From Acidimicrobiales bacterium (GTDB lineage Bacteria > Actinomycetota > Acidimicrobiia > Acidimicrobiales > SHLQ01), in NCBI GenBank assembly GCA_020629635.1, contig JAHDCX010000009.1, positions 124,001 through 188,000 of the forward strand: a stretch of 64,000 bases of DNA. Reading direction: 5' to 3'. Every line of letters begins with the position of its first letter. The stretch's first letter is position 1. Below the pieces are notes generated by a model, which was not told the origin of the DNA, searched no databases, and saw only the letters and a list, made by a program, of their open reading frames with translations. Positions 8,528 through 17,384 of this stretch are shown piece by piece. The translations under genes were made by a program, and so were the position numbers.

Positions 8528-9318
8528 CCGACGACCTCACTTACGGCTCCTACCTGAAGATCGACGATCTGCTCGCGCTGCAGGACTGTCGATCGGTCGA
8601 CCCCGCAACGGGGAGGCCCGAGCACGACGAGACGCTCTTCATCATCATTCATCAGGTCTACGAGCTGTGGTTCAAGCAGCTTCTCCACGAGTTCGACCAC
8701 ATCGTCGGCCGCCTCGATCTCGATCAACGCAACGCAGCTCGGCACCATCTGAAACGCGTGAACAAGATCTTGAAGACCCTCATCGCCCAGATCGACGTGC
8801 TCGAGACGATGACCCCGGTGGAGTTCGCAAACTTCCGCTCGTTCCTCGCTCAAGCGAGCGGTTTCCAGTCGGCTCAGTTCCGCGAGATCGAGTTCGTCCT
8901 CGGGGTGAAGAACCGCATCCAGCTCGACTGGTTCGACGGAAACGAGCGGATCCGCCTCCAAGAACGATTCGACTCTCCGACCTTGTGGGATGCCGTTGTC
9001 CGGGCGTGGTTCCGGAGCGGCATCGCCGTGCCGAGCGAGGTGCTCGAACGTGACGTACGAGAGCCGATCAGCGAGAGCCCAGCGCTGCAGGCGACGATCA
9101 TCGAGAGCTACGACGATGACGGGTTTGCCGCCCTGTGCGAGATGCTGACCGACCTCGACACGAGTGTGCAGGAATGGCGCTACCGGCACGTCATGATGGT
9201 GCGCCGGACCATCGGCACGAAGCCCGGAACCGGTGGATCGGACGGCGCGGCCTACCTCCAGACGACGTTGTTCCAGCCGGCATTCCCCGACCTCTGGGCG
9301 ATCCGCGCGCAGTTCTGA
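8524..9318 (+). CDS. kynA: Tryptophan 2,3-dioxygenase
   Basis: 264 residues. Heme dioxygenase converting L-tryptophan to N-formylkynurenine. Family blocks: LTYGSYLKIDDLL; DETLFIIIHQVYELWFKQ; FRSFLAQASGFQSAQFREIE; and the C-terminal WRYRHVMMVRRTIGTKPGTG, whose His is the proximal heme ligand. The chain ends FPDLWAIRAQF as in short bacterial forms. The GTG at 8524 overlaps the upstream TGA; it was chosen because VTDDLTYGSYL starts exactly at the conserved N-terminus. Kynurenine formamidase, kynurenine monooxygenase and kynureninase are not in this window. Confidence 0.95.
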   Translation: MTDDLTYGSYLKIDDLLALQDCRSVDPATGRPEHDETLFIIIHQVYELWFKQLLHEFDHIVGRLDLDQRNAARHHLKRVNKILKTLIAQIDVLETMTPVEFANFRSFLAQASGFQSAQFREIEFVLGVKNRIQLDWFDGNERIRLQERFDSPTLWDAVVRAWFRSGIAVPSEVLERDVREPISESPALQATIIESYDDDGFAALCEMLTDLDTSVQEWRYRHVMMVRRTIGTKPGTGGSDGAAYLQTTLFQPAFPDLWAIRAQF

Positions 9319-9409
9319 GTATCCAGCGAGCCGGATCCGTCACCCGGTGGTGCCAATTTGATCGATCGAATGGTCGGAACCGGCCAAGGGATCGGTCAGA
9401 CTTGGCAAC

Positions 9410-10660
9410 ATGATCGATCTCCGGAAACTCGATGATCAGGCATACCGAGACGGCGCCATCCTGAAGGGCGCCACGGCCGACGGGCTCGAAGCGCTCGCGT
9501 CTGCCGAGTCGACTCGGCGCAGCCTCCTTTCGGAGGTCGAGGAGCTGCGTGGTCGGTCGAACTCGGTATCGAAGGAGATCGGGCAGGCGTCTCCCGAGGA
9601 ACGTCCGGCAAAGATCGAGGCGGCGAACGCCCTCAAGCAGGAACTCAAGGCGAAGGAAGCCGAGCTCGAGGCAGCACAGGCCACGGTCGACGGCATGATC
9701 CTGGGCGTGCCGAACCCGGCGCACGCGTCCGTGCCCGGCGGCGGCGAGGAGGACTTCGAGACGGTGGTGACCGTCGGCGATCAGCCCGCTGCTCCGGCCA
9801 TGGACCACGCCGATTTCGGTACAGCCATGGGATGGGTCAATGGCGAGAAGGGCGCCGAGGTGTCCGGCTCTCGCTTCGCCTATCTCCAGCGCGAGGCCGT
9901 GCTGCTCGAGTTCGCGCTGATTCAGTGGACGATGGCCAAGCTTGTTGGTCGAGGCTTCATCCCCACCGTCCCGCCGGTGCTCGTGCGAGAGCAGATGATG
10001 GTGGACGCGGGCTTCTTCCCGACCGACCGCAACCAGGTCTACGAGGTCACCGCCGACGAACTTCACCTCGTCGGCACCTCCGAGGTGCCGCTCGCCGGAC
10101 TGCATCGCGGCGATCGCCTGAGCGCCGATGATCTTCCGCTTCGGTACGCCGGCTTCTCCTCGTGCTTTCGGCGCGAGGCCGGGACCTACGGGAAGGACAC
10201 TCGCGGCATCTTCAGAGTGCACCAGTTCGACAAGGTCGAGATGTTCATCTGGGCCTCGCCGGACAAGAGCTGGGAGGAGCACGAGCTCCTTCTCGAGATC
10301 GAGCGCGAGATTCTCGACGAGCTGGGTCTCCCGTATCGGGTGATCAACGTGGCCGCAGGTGACCTCGGTAATCCGGCGGCGAAAAAGTACGACTGCGAAG
10401 TCTGGCTGCCATCCGAGGGGGCATACCGCGAGCTCACCTCGTGCTCCAACTACACCGACTACTCGGCCCGTCGCCTCGGGACGAGGGTCAAGACCGACGA
10501 GGGCTCCGAGTACGTGCACACGCTCAACGGAACGGCGTGCGCGGTCGGCCGGATGCTCGTGTTCTTGATGGAGCACTACCAGAACGCTGATGGCTCGTTC
10601 ACGGTGCCTGAGGTGTTGCGTCCGTTCTGCGGATTCGATTCTGTCGCTGCCCGGTCCTGA
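9410..10660 (+). CDS. serS: Seryl-tRNA synthetase
   Basis: 416 residues, full length. Charges tRNA-Ser (and tRNA-Sec) with serine. The N-terminal antiparallel coiled coil (~30-105) that grips the tRNA long arm is followed by the class II catalytic core. Motif 2 is FRREAGTYGKDTRGIFRVHQ, and motif 3 lies in NGTACAVGRMLVFLMEHYQ. TSEVPL (~220) is the serine-binding loop. The ATG at 9410 gives MIDLRKLDDQ, the usual N-terminus. 91 bases separate it from kynA, so it probably has its own promoter. Confidence 0.96.
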   Translation: MIDLRKLDDQAYRDGAILKGATADGLEALASAESTRRSLLSEVEELRGRSNSVSKEIGQASPEERPAKIEAANALKQELKAKEAELEAAQATVDGMILGVPNPAHASVPGGGEEDFETVVTVGDQPAAPAMDHADFGTAMGWVNGEKGAEVSGSRFAYLQREAVLLEFALIQWTMAKLVGRGFIPTVPPVLVREQMMVDAGFFPTDRNQVYEVTADELHLVGTSEVPLAGLHRGDRLSADDLPLRYAGFSSCFRREAGTYGKDTRGIFRVHQFDKVEMFIWASPDKSWEEHELLLEIEREILDELGLPYRVINVAAGDLGNPAAKKYDCEVWLPSEGAYRELTSCSNYTDYSARRLGTRVKTDEGSEYVHTLNGTACAVGRMLVFLMEHYQNADGSFTVPEVLRPFCGFDSVAARS

Positions 10661-10709
10661 CACCCGAACAACGAGCGGCCACTCTGGAGTTGTGGACAAC
10701 AGCGGAGGG

Positions 10710-11312
10710 ATGACGTTCGCGGAGCTGCTCGAGCAGCCCGGGGTGGACGAGGAGTTCGTGCTGCGGTCGAGGTTCGGGATCCTCGCGTTTCATGGCGGCC
10801 CGGTCGAGCGGGTCACGTCGATGATCGCCCGGATGGCTGCCGAGCGGGCTGGCGCATCCTTCTACACCATCAACCAACCTGCGGACCGTCCTCTCCACCT
10901 GCCCTCGACGCGCTTCCGGCCCGACGACTCCGCCAACTTCGCCGGGGTCATCGATCACTGCGAGGCCGTGTGCACCGTGCACGGCTACGGCCGGGACATG
11001 GACAAACAGTGGATCCTGCTCGGCGGCCAGAACCGAGCGTTGGCCTCGGCACTCGGCGACGCCCTTCGGGAGTCGGTACGTCCCAAGTATCGGGTCGTCG
11101 ACGACCTCGACGAGATCCCCAAGGAGCTTCGGGGAGTGCACGCCAGCAACCCCGTCAACCTCCCTCCCAAACAGGGCGTCCAGATGGAGCTACCACCGGG
11201 TGTGCGATGGAACTGGAAGGCAGGTTCGTGGGCGGACGCACCGGGCCTCGAGCCCACGCTCGACGTGCTCGACGTCGTCGGTGCCCTCGCATCGGTGGCA
11301 AGCGAATACTGA
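10710..11312 (+). CDS. Phage-type poly-gamma-glutamate hydrolase (YjqB / DUF867 family)
   Basis: 200 residues. Zinc-dependent hydrolase family that degrades poly-gamma-glutamate, known from phages and bacterial homologues. Signature segments: MTFAELLEQPGVDEEFVLRS, ILAFHGGPVERVTSMIAR (zinc-binding His), FYTINQ, and VCTVHGYG (second conserved His). The ATG at 10710 has GGAGG only one base away, and an in-frame GTG at 10692 has GGAG at two bases; both are poor, so the start is uncertain by six codons. It follows serS closely on the same strand. No capsule genes are near. Its natural substrate here is unknown. Confidence 0.8.
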   Translation: MTFAELLEQPGVDEEFVLRSRFGILAFHGGPVERVTSMIARMAAERAGASFYTINQPADRPLHLPSTRFRPDDSANFAGVIDHCEAVCTVHGYGRDMDKQWILLGGQNRALASALGDALRESVRPKYRVVDDLDEIPKELRGVHASNPVNLPPKQGVQMELPPGVRWNWKAGSWADAPGLEPTLDVLDVVGALASVASEY

Positions 11313-11355
11313 CTCGCGGTTCGGTCACGTTGGTGTCTGACCCCGAGGTGACTGG

Positions 11356-11997
11356 TCAGGGGGTGCGGGTGGCGACCGCCCAGGTTCCGGTGCCGGCACG
11401 GGAGTGGGTGACGTGCCACTCTCCGGGCAGGGCGTCGTGAACGGCGGAGGCGGTGAGGTGGATCGGCGTCGACTCACCGCTGGTGTTGACCCATACGAGC
11501 GCACCGCGCGGGGCAAGGACCCGGTCGACCTCAGCCGGAAACAGGAACATGTTCACGTGGACGAGCACGTCCACCGAGGCGTCGACAACCGGAAGCCGTG
11601 ACGCGTCGCCGTGGACCCGCGGGCCGTAGGTTGCGGGCGCCTCGGCGAGCATCGCCATCGTTCGGTCGAGCGCCACGACCCGGTCGAAGTGTTCGGCGAG
11701 GATACGAGTTCCAAGCCCGGTACCCGAGCCAACCTCGACGCAGACATCGCCCGGTGCCGTCTCGACACCTCGGGCCAAGGCGTCGCGGAGCGGTTCGAGC
11801 TTCTCGGGCTTGTCGTGATTGGCGGTCCACTCGGCCGCCATGGACGAGAACAGGTCGGTCACCTGCGAGGCCATGTTCGGCGTGAACGCGGCGCCAGCGG
11901 CGAGCTCGTTGGTGATCACCCGCATTGGGTGTTCGGGCCCGGCGAACGGCCGAGCTCGTGTCGTGCCTGAAGCGTCCGACAACTCGACGAGCGGCAC
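11356..11997 (-). CDS. Class I SAM-dependent methyltransferase
   Basis: 213 residues from a GTG at 11997; an internal ATG at 11925 (MRVITNELAAGAAF) is also plausible. Motif I is VCVEVGSGTGLGTRILAEHF, followed by the acidic VVALDR and the post-I motif VHGDASRLPVVDASVDVLVH, as in UbiE/Methyltransf_11 proteins. It starts 6 bases after ctaG and so probably sits at the end of the oxidase operon. The substrate is unknown. The downstream convergent gap (11313-11355) contains GTCTGACCCC, similar to the core of the dispersed repeats. Confidence 0.75.
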   Translation of the reverse strand: MPLVELSDASGTTRARPFAGPEHPMRVITNELAAGAAFTPNMASQVTDLFSSMAAEWTANHDKPEKLEPLRDALARGVETAPGDVCVEVGSGTGLGTRILAEHFDRVVALDRTMAMLAEAPATYGPRVHGDASRLPVVDASVDVLVHVNMFLFPAEVDRVLAPRGALVWVNTSGESTPIHLTASAVHDALPGEWHVTHSRAGTGTWAVATRTP

Positions 11998-12003
11998 GTG
12001 GCG

Positions 12004-12900
12004 CTACTCGCTTCGGGAGGGTGCGGTCTTTTCGAACTCGGCTTCGACGTCTGCGTACGTCAGGTCCTCGGGAACACTGGTCCGGACGACACCGCGGTTT
12101 CGGCGCTCATCGCCACGAGACGCCTTTGCCCACTGGTTGAACCGGATGGCGATCAGACCCCAGAGGAAGAAGCCACCGATGACCTTCATGATGAACCCTG
12201 CCGCCTGCTGATCGTCGACGGCGGAGATGCCCCACAGACGTACTGGCGTGTCATAGGCCGGGTACACGACGTTGTCCGCAAAGGTGAGCCAACCGGCGGG
12301 GATCGTCGGGATGATCGACATCAGGAACAGGTACAGCATCTGGGCGGGAGGCGAGAGTCGGAGTTCGGGCAGCGGGCCGAGTACCGGTACCCACATGAGC
12401 AACGCCGAGGCAAACATCACGAGGTGGATGCCGTAGTGGAACGGACCCGAATCATGGGAGAGCTGGACGATGCCATTCCAGTGCGTGAGTGCCGCGAGGG
12501 CGTTGAAGATGATCCCGGCGACCAGCGGTTGGGCAAGCTTGCCGACCCACGTCGTCGTCTGGTCGCCACTTCCGAGAATGAGGCGAGCGAGCCACTCGGG
12601 CGTCGCCTGGAGAAAGAAGATCGGGATGAAGAACGTGATCAGCAGATGCTGGAACATGTGCACCGAGTACAGGTACTCCTCGGCGATGTCGTGCATGGGC
12701 CAATCGGCCGCAACGGCGAGCATCACCACACCCAGTGCGAACATGCGCTTCTGTTTTGTGGTGACGACGGCGGATCCGTCGGTGACGACCTTCGGACCGA
12801 TCACCCGAGTGGCGTAGAACCCGAGGCCCACGATCCCCGCGATGAGCACCCACACCTCCGGGTGCGGCTGGTATGCCCACGGGTCGATCTGTGCGAGCAT
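12004..12900 (-). CDS. ctaG: Cytochrome c oxidase assembly factor CtaG
   Basis: 298 residues, with about seven transmembrane helices. Caa3-type CtaG proteins are needed for assembly of the copper centres of aa3/caa3 oxidases. Diagnostic segments are DWPMHDIAEEYLYSVHMFQH and LITFFIPIFFLQATPEWLA, plus HWNGIVQLSHDSGPFHYG, with conserved His/Met residues able to bind copper. The C-terminal ~40 residues are a charged cytoplasmic tail. It starts 2 bases after ctaF, consistent with co-transcription with the oxidase subunits. Confidence 0.9.
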   Translation of the reverse strand: MLAQIDPWAYQPHPEVWVLIAGIVGLGFYATRVIGPKVVTDGSAVVTTKQKRMFALGVVMLAVAADWPMHDIAEEYLYSVHMFQHLLITFFIPIFFLQATPEWLARLILGSGDQTTTWVGKLAQPLVAGIIFNALAALTHWNGIVQLSHDSGPFHYGIHLVMFASALLMWVPVLGPLPELRLSPPAQMLYLFLMSIIPTIPAGWLTFADNVVYPAYDTPVRLWGISAVDDQQAAGFIMKVIGGFFLWGLIAIRFNQWAKASRGDERRNRGVVRTSVPEDLTYADVEAEFEKTAPSRSE

Positions 12901-12902
12901 CG

Positions 12903-13274
12903 CTACTCGATGTCAGGGAGTCCGGGGTCTTCGAAGCCGTCGTTCCAGAAGTTGAACTCGAACGCCGACAACATGATGAAGTACACCACGATCGCCAGGA
13001 TCAGCCCGGCGACGAACAGCTGAGAAAGCACGTTCGAGTCGAACTTGAGGTGCATGAACCACGAGCCGACGATCCAGAACTTGACCACCATGAGCGCGAT
13101 CAGCCCGAGCTTCACGAGATTTCGGGGCATGTCATCTTCGAAGATGAACATGAGGATCTCGACCGCGGTGAGGACCGCGAGAATGATCGCGATGCCAACG
13201 TAGGTGCGATCGCTCGGGTGATCGTGGTGATCATCGTGAGTGTCGTGGTCGAGGTGGGTATCGGTAGCGGCCAT
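12903..13274 (-). CDS. ctaF: Cytochrome c oxidase subunit IV (prokaryotic type)
   Basis: 123 residues, with three transmembrane helices at ~26-42, ~56-75 and ~85-105, the usual form of caa3 subunit IV (HLKFDSNVLSQLFVAGL). It accompanies subunits I-III in the oxidase. The N-terminus carries a His/Asp-rich tail (THLDHDTHDDHHDHPSD), longer than in ordinary family members. Similar tails occur on other proteins of this operon. It lies 9 bases downstream of ctaE. Confidence 0.88.
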   Translation of the reverse strand: MAATDTHLDHDTHDDHHDHPSDRTYVGIAIILAVLTAVEILMFIFEDDMPRNLVKLGLIALMVVKFWIVGSWFMHLKFDSNVLSQLFVAGLILAIVVYFIMLSAFEFNFWNDGFEDPGLPDIE

Positions 13275-13283
13275 CAGGATCTC

Positions 13284-13934
13284 CTAGCCGATCGGAATGA
13301 GGTAGATCACCGTGAAGATGATGACCCACACGATGTCGACGAAGTGCCAGTACAGGCCGACGAGCTCGACCGTTTCGCCCTTCTCCTTGCCGAGGCCGGA
13401 CTTGCGGGTCCCGAAGACCGTGCCGAGCAGGAGCAGGATGCCGACGCTCACGTGCACACCGTGGAACCCGGTGAGCGTGAAGAAGGCGGACGTCCAGGTG
13501 TTGGTGCCGAAGCCCAGGCCCTCTTCACGGAAGACCGTGAACTCGTACACCTGACCACCGATGAACACCATGCCGAGGAAGGCGGTGGTGAGCAGCCAGA
13601 TGCGGCCGTTGCGCTGGTCGTCCCGGTTGACCGCCGAGAGGGCGAGCACCATCGTCAGCGAGCTCATCAGCAGGATGAACGAGCTGAGTGACGTGAACGG
13701 GATGTCGAACACGTCCGCCGGCTCTTCCCACACCGTGTTGTCGCTGATGTTCGTGCGGTAGAGCAGGAACGTCGAGATCAGTGCGCCGAAGAGCAGGCAG
13801 TCCGACGACAAGAACAGCCACATGGCCAGCTTGTTGTTGGAGATGCCGGTGTTGGTCTCGTGATGTCCGTGGTCGTCGTGGGCGGCCACATCGTGACCGG
13901 CGACGTCATCGGGGGTGAGGACGGCGTCGCTCAT
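13284..13934 (-). CDS. ctaE: Cytochrome c oxidase subunit III
   Basis: 216 residues, with five predicted helices, the actinobacterial short form. The C-terminus has the subunit III signature HFVDIVWVIIFTVIYL, and FTLTGFHGVHVSVG is the conserved helix. Subunit III stabilises subunit I during proton pumping. The N-terminal ~30 residues are again His/Asp-rich (AGHDVAAHDDHGHHETNTG). The ATG overlaps the ctaD stop (ATGA). Confidence 0.93.
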   Translation of the reverse strand: MSDAVLTPDDVAGHDVAAHDDHGHHETNTGISNNKLAMWLFLSSDCLLFGALISTFLLYRTNISDNTVWEEPADVFDIPFTSLSSFILLMSSLTMVLALSAVNRDDQRNGRIWLLTTAFLGMVFIGGQVYEFTVFREEGLGFGTNTWTSAFFTLTGFHGVHVSVGILLLLGTVFGTRKSGLGKEKGETVELVGLYWHFVDIVWVIIFTVIYLIPIG

Positions 13935-15976
13935 CAGTTCTCGTCTCCTGCGTCGGCACTGGCTGCCACCAGTTCCTTGGCGTCGTCATCGTCGTCGCCG
14001 GTCTCGAGCGCCTCGGGATCGTCGTCGTCGTGATGATCGTCGTGGTGATCGTGGGCGGCGTTCGGGTCGTCGGGATGTTCGAAGATCCAGCCGACCATGC
14101 CCCAGATCAAGAGCGCCGCGCCCGGAATGCACAGCCACAGGCTGAAGATCAGTCCGTAGGCGATGATCGGCAGGCCGGCGGCCAGCACGATCGGGTAGTA
14201 CGAGGGCGACGGAAGGTGAACGTTCGTGTTGGAGCCGTCCTGGGCGACCTCTTCGGCCGTGGCGATCCGGACCACGTTGTGGTTCTCGTCGTAGCCGTAC
14301 TTGCGATGCCAGAACTCGTCCGGGCCCTCGACGACGATGTCCTCGTCGAAGTTGTGCTCCGGGGTGGGCGATGCGGTCATCCACTCGAGGCTGCGGGCGT
14401 CCCACGGATCGGGACCCGGGTTGGGCATACCGGCCTTCTTCCACTGCGATCGGCTGTAGAAGATGTTGTAGAAGAAGATCGCAATACCGGCGGCGATGAT
14501 GAACGAGCCGATCGAGGCAACCAGGTTCCAGAACTCGAAGCCGAAGTCCTCGTCGTAGGTGTCGATGCGGCGGCTCATGCCCTGCAACCCGAGGATGTGC
14601 ATCGGGCCGAACGTCACGTTGAAGCCGACGATCTGCAGCCAGAAGTTCCACTTGCCGATGCGCTCGTTGAGCATGTAGCCGAACATCTTCGGCCACCAGA
14701 AGTAGAAGCCCGAGAAGATGCCGAGGAGGGCGCCACCGAAGATCACGTAGTGGAAGTGCGCCACGATGTAGTAGGTGTCGGTCTGTTGGGTGTCTGCGGG
14801 GGCGATCGAGTGCGTCACACCGGAGAGCCCGCCGATGGTGAACATCGACACCACACCGACGGCGAAGAGCATCGCGGTGGTGAAGCGGAGGCGGCCGCCC
14901 CAGATCGTGGCGAGCCAGTTGAGGATCTTCACGCCGGTGGGCACGGCGATGAACATCGTCGACAGCGAGAACGCCGCGACGGAGATCGGACCGATGCCGG
15001 ACACGAACATGTGGTGGGCCCAGACGCCCCAGCCCATGAAGCCGATGGCGACGCCCGAAATCACCATGAACTTGTAGCCGAAGATCGGCTTGCGGCTGAA
15101 GGTCGGAATGACCTCGGAGATGATGCCGAAGCTCGGGAGGATGAGGATGTACACCTCGGGGTGACCGAAGATCCAGAAGAGGTGCTGCCAGAGCAACGGA
15201 TCGGCGCCCGCTTCGGTGTTGAAGAACACCGAGCCGAACAGGCGGTCGAAGGTCAGCTGGAAGAGTGCGATCGAGATGACCGGCACGGCGAACAGCAGCA
15301 GGAACTGGACGACGAGGTTCATCCAGGTGAAGATCGGCATGCGCATGAGGGTCATGCCCTTGGGGCGCATGTTCATGACCGTGGTGATCAGGTTGATCGC
15401 CGAAACCAGCGATGCGATACCGGTGATCTGCAGGCCGAGGGCATAGAAGTCGATGCCGTTGCTCGGCGAGAAGGTGACGCTCGAGTTGGGGGCGTAGTTG
15501 AACCAGCCCCCGTCGGCGCCGCCACCGAACAGCCAGGCGGTGTTGAGGAAGATGCCGCCGAAGAGGAAGATCCACAGCGACAGTGCGTTCATTCGAGGGA
15601 ACGCGACGTCTCGGGCGCCGATCTGCAGCGGCAGGAGGTAGTTCGCAAACGCCGCAGCGAGGGGCATGATCACGAGGAAGATCATCGTGACGCCGTGCAT
15701 CGTGAAGACCTGGTTGTAGACCTCGGGCGAAAGCAGCGTCCCGTTGGGTGTGGCCAGTTGGATGCGGATGAGCAGGGCTTCTGCGCCGCCGATCACGAAG
15801 AAGAACATCGCGGCGACGCCGTACATGATGCCGATCTTCTTGTGGTCGACGGTGAACAGCCAGTCCTTCCAGCTGCCGTCGGCCTGTGGACGGGTCAGAT
15901 CGCCCAAGGGCCGCTCGACGCGGGCAACCGCGTCTTCACCGGCCTCGAGTGCGAGTGGTTCTTCAATGATTGCCAC
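13934..15976 (-). CDS. ctaD: Cytochrome c oxidase subunit I (aa3 type, A1 family)
   Basis: 680 residues: the catalytic subunit reducing O2 to water while pumping protons. All ligands are present. His94 and His409 (FTMHGVTM; YYIVAHFHY) bind heme a, His407 binds heme a3, and His272, His321 and His322 (FGHPEVYIL; WAHHMF) bind CuB. Tyr276 is the cross-linked Tyr, Glu274 marks the A1 D-channel and Lys350 the K-channel. About 12 helices are followed by a C-terminal extension (~560-680) with two further helices and a His/Asp-rich end (HDHHDDHHDDDDPEAL). The GTG start overlaps the ctaC TAG by one base. Confidence 0.97.
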   Translation of the reverse strand: MAIIEEPLALEAGEDAVARVERPLGDLTRPQADGSWKDWLFTVDHKKIGIMYGVAAMFFFVIGGAEALLIRIQLATPNGTLLSPEVYNQVFTMHGVTMIFLVIMPLAAAFANYLLPLQIGARDVAFPRMNALSLWIFLFGGIFLNTAWLFGGGADGGWFNYAPNSSVTFSPSNGIDFYALGLQITGIASLVSAINLITTVMNMRPKGMTLMRMPIFTWMNLVVQFLLLFAVPVISIALFQLTFDRLFGSVFFNTEAGADPLLWQHLFWIFGHPEVYILILPSFGIISEVIPTFSRKPIFGYKFMVISGVAIGFMGWGVWAHHMFVSGIGPISVAAFSLSTMFIAVPTGVKILNWLATIWGGRLRFTTAMLFAVGVVSMFTIGGLSGVTHSIAPADTQQTDTYYIVAHFHYVIFGGALLGIFSGFYFWWPKMFGYMLNERIGKWNFWLQIVGFNVTFGPMHILGLQGMSRRIDTYDEDFGFEFWNLVASIGSFIIAAGIAIFFYNIFYSRSQWKKAGMPNPGPDPWDARSLEWMTASPTPEHNFDEDIVVEGPDEFWHRKYGYDENHNVVRIATAEEVAQDGSNTNVHLPSPSYYPIVLAAGLPIIAYGLIFSLWLCIPGAALLIWGMVGWIFEHPDDPNAAHDHHDDHHDDDDPEALETGDDDDDAKELVAASADAGDEN

Positions 15977-17283
15977 TACTCAACTCCCGTCTCTTCGATG
16001 ATGAATTCGGCCGGTTTTTCGCCTGCCCCCTTGAGGAGTCCGACGAGGTCGTCGATCTCCTCGGTGGTCAGGTTGAGGTTCGGCATTCCTCGCATGCGCG
16101 GATCGTCGTCGTTGGCCGGCTGGGCGTAGTTGGCCTTGATGTCGGCGGGGTTCATCAACCACTCGCGCAGATCGGTCTCGTTGAAGTCACCGGTATCCGG
16201 GTCGTAGACGTTGCGAATGCCGCCAGCGAAGGTCGTGCGGGTGGCGAAGTGCGTCAGGTTCGGTGCCGCTCCGGCAACGAGCTGCTCGGCGACCCGCTCT
16301 TGCGACCAGACGTCGTCGGCGATGTTCTCCATCAGGTGGCACGAGGCGCACTTTCCTCGGAAGGTGTTGATCGCCCGCTGGGTGGAGTTCTCGGCGGCGG
16401 GGGTGTCGCCAGCGACGAGGGCTTCGAGGTACGCCTGGTCGTCGGCTTCGAGCGGATAGCCCTCCATCTGGGCGTTGACCCACGCCTGGAAGTCGGCGGG
16501 TTCGAGCGCCACGACCTGCATCCGCATGCGGCTGTGCGAGAGCCCGCAGAACTCGGTGCACTGGCCGAAGAAGACGCCGGGCTCGTCGGCCTGGATCTTC
16601 CATGGTGCGCTCTGGCGCCCGGGAACCGCATCGCGCTTGCCGTTGAGCGAGGGGATCCAGTGGGAGTGGATGACGTCGCGGCTGGTGATCTCGAGTTCGA
16701 TTTCCTGGCCCACCGGGATGACCATCTGCGTGGCGGTCACGATGTCGGCATTCGGGAGCGTTTCGACCCGCTCCTGATCGACGTCGACATCGCCGAAGTG
16801 GTACTGGTACTCCCACCACCACTGTTGGCCAACGACGACGACCTGCGGCTCCCATTCGACGGCCGATCCGGCGACGTCGAGGGTGACGAGGTTGGTCTCT
16901 TCGCTGTTCAGTTCCATGTGCAGGATGATCGTGAAGCCGCCGACGATGAGGAGAATGAGGGCCGGCACAGTGTTGAACAACATCTCGAGGAGAGAGTTCT
17001 CGTCTTCTTGTTCTGGCCACTCGTCGTCGTCGGTGTAGTCGTCGCCCCTGATACGGAAACGACGCCACGCTTCGAACGAGATCGCCATGACGAACGCGAA
17101 CACGGCGTAGGTGACCCACAGCAGGATCCGCATGAAGCTCTCGATGTCGCGGGCCTCCGGGCCAGCGAGATCGGAGCGCGTGTCGAGCTCAGCGTCGCCT
17201 GCGCACGCGGCGAGCAGCAGCGTCGCAAGGACCACGAGCGCCACCCGGGTGTACCGGCGGGCAGCGGACGAGTTGAGGGTCAT
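15976..17283 (-). CDS. ctaC: Cytochrome c oxidase subunit II fused to cytochrome c (lipoprotein)
   Basis: 435 residues from the ATG at 17283, which has AAGGA six bases upstream. The signal peptide ends in a lipobox (LLLAAC, Cys27), then two membrane helices (~55-75 and ~105-130). The CuA domain carries ligands in VIHSHWIPSLNG and GQCTEFCGLSHSRMRM (Cys, Glu, Cys, His, Met). A C-terminal cytochrome c domain has CASCH for covalent heme c. CuA takes electrons from the fused cytochrome c and passes them to subunit I: a caa3-like arrangement. Acidic runs between the two helices (DDYTDDDEWPEQEDENS) are unusual. Confidence 0.95.
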   Translation of the reverse strand: MTLNSSAARRYTRVALVVLATLLLAACAGDAELDTRSDLAGPEARDIESFMRILLWVTYAVFAFVMAISFEAWRRFRIRGDDYTDDDEWPEQEDENSLLEMLFNTVPALILLIVGGFTIILHMELNSEETNLVTLDVAGSAVEWEPQVVVVGQQWWWEYQYHFGDVDVDQERVETLPNADIVTATQMVIPVGQEIELEITSRDVIHSHWIPSLNGKRDAVPGRQSAPWKIQADEPGVFFGQCTEFCGLSHSRMRMQVVALEPADFQAWVNAQMEGYPLEADDQAYLEALVAGDTPAAENSTQRAINTFRGKCASCHLMENIADDVWSQERVAEQLVAGAAPNLTHFATRTTFAGGIRNVYDPDTGDFNETDLREWLMNPADIKANYAQPANDDDPRMRGMPNLNLTTEEIDDLVGLLKGAGEKPAEFIIEETGVE

Positions 17284-17384
17284 ACCTGTTCCTTCGGCGG
17301 TCGTGGCAGGAAAAGCAGCACCTTGTGAAAGTTTTCCCGAGCGCCCGGTCGACGGCAAGTCGCGCGGGCCAGAGTTTGCGGCGG

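Noticed and set aside
14030-16129. A 699-codon + strand frame over ctaD
   Set aside because: Low-complexity acidic translation antisense to an unmistakable cytochrome oxidase gene.
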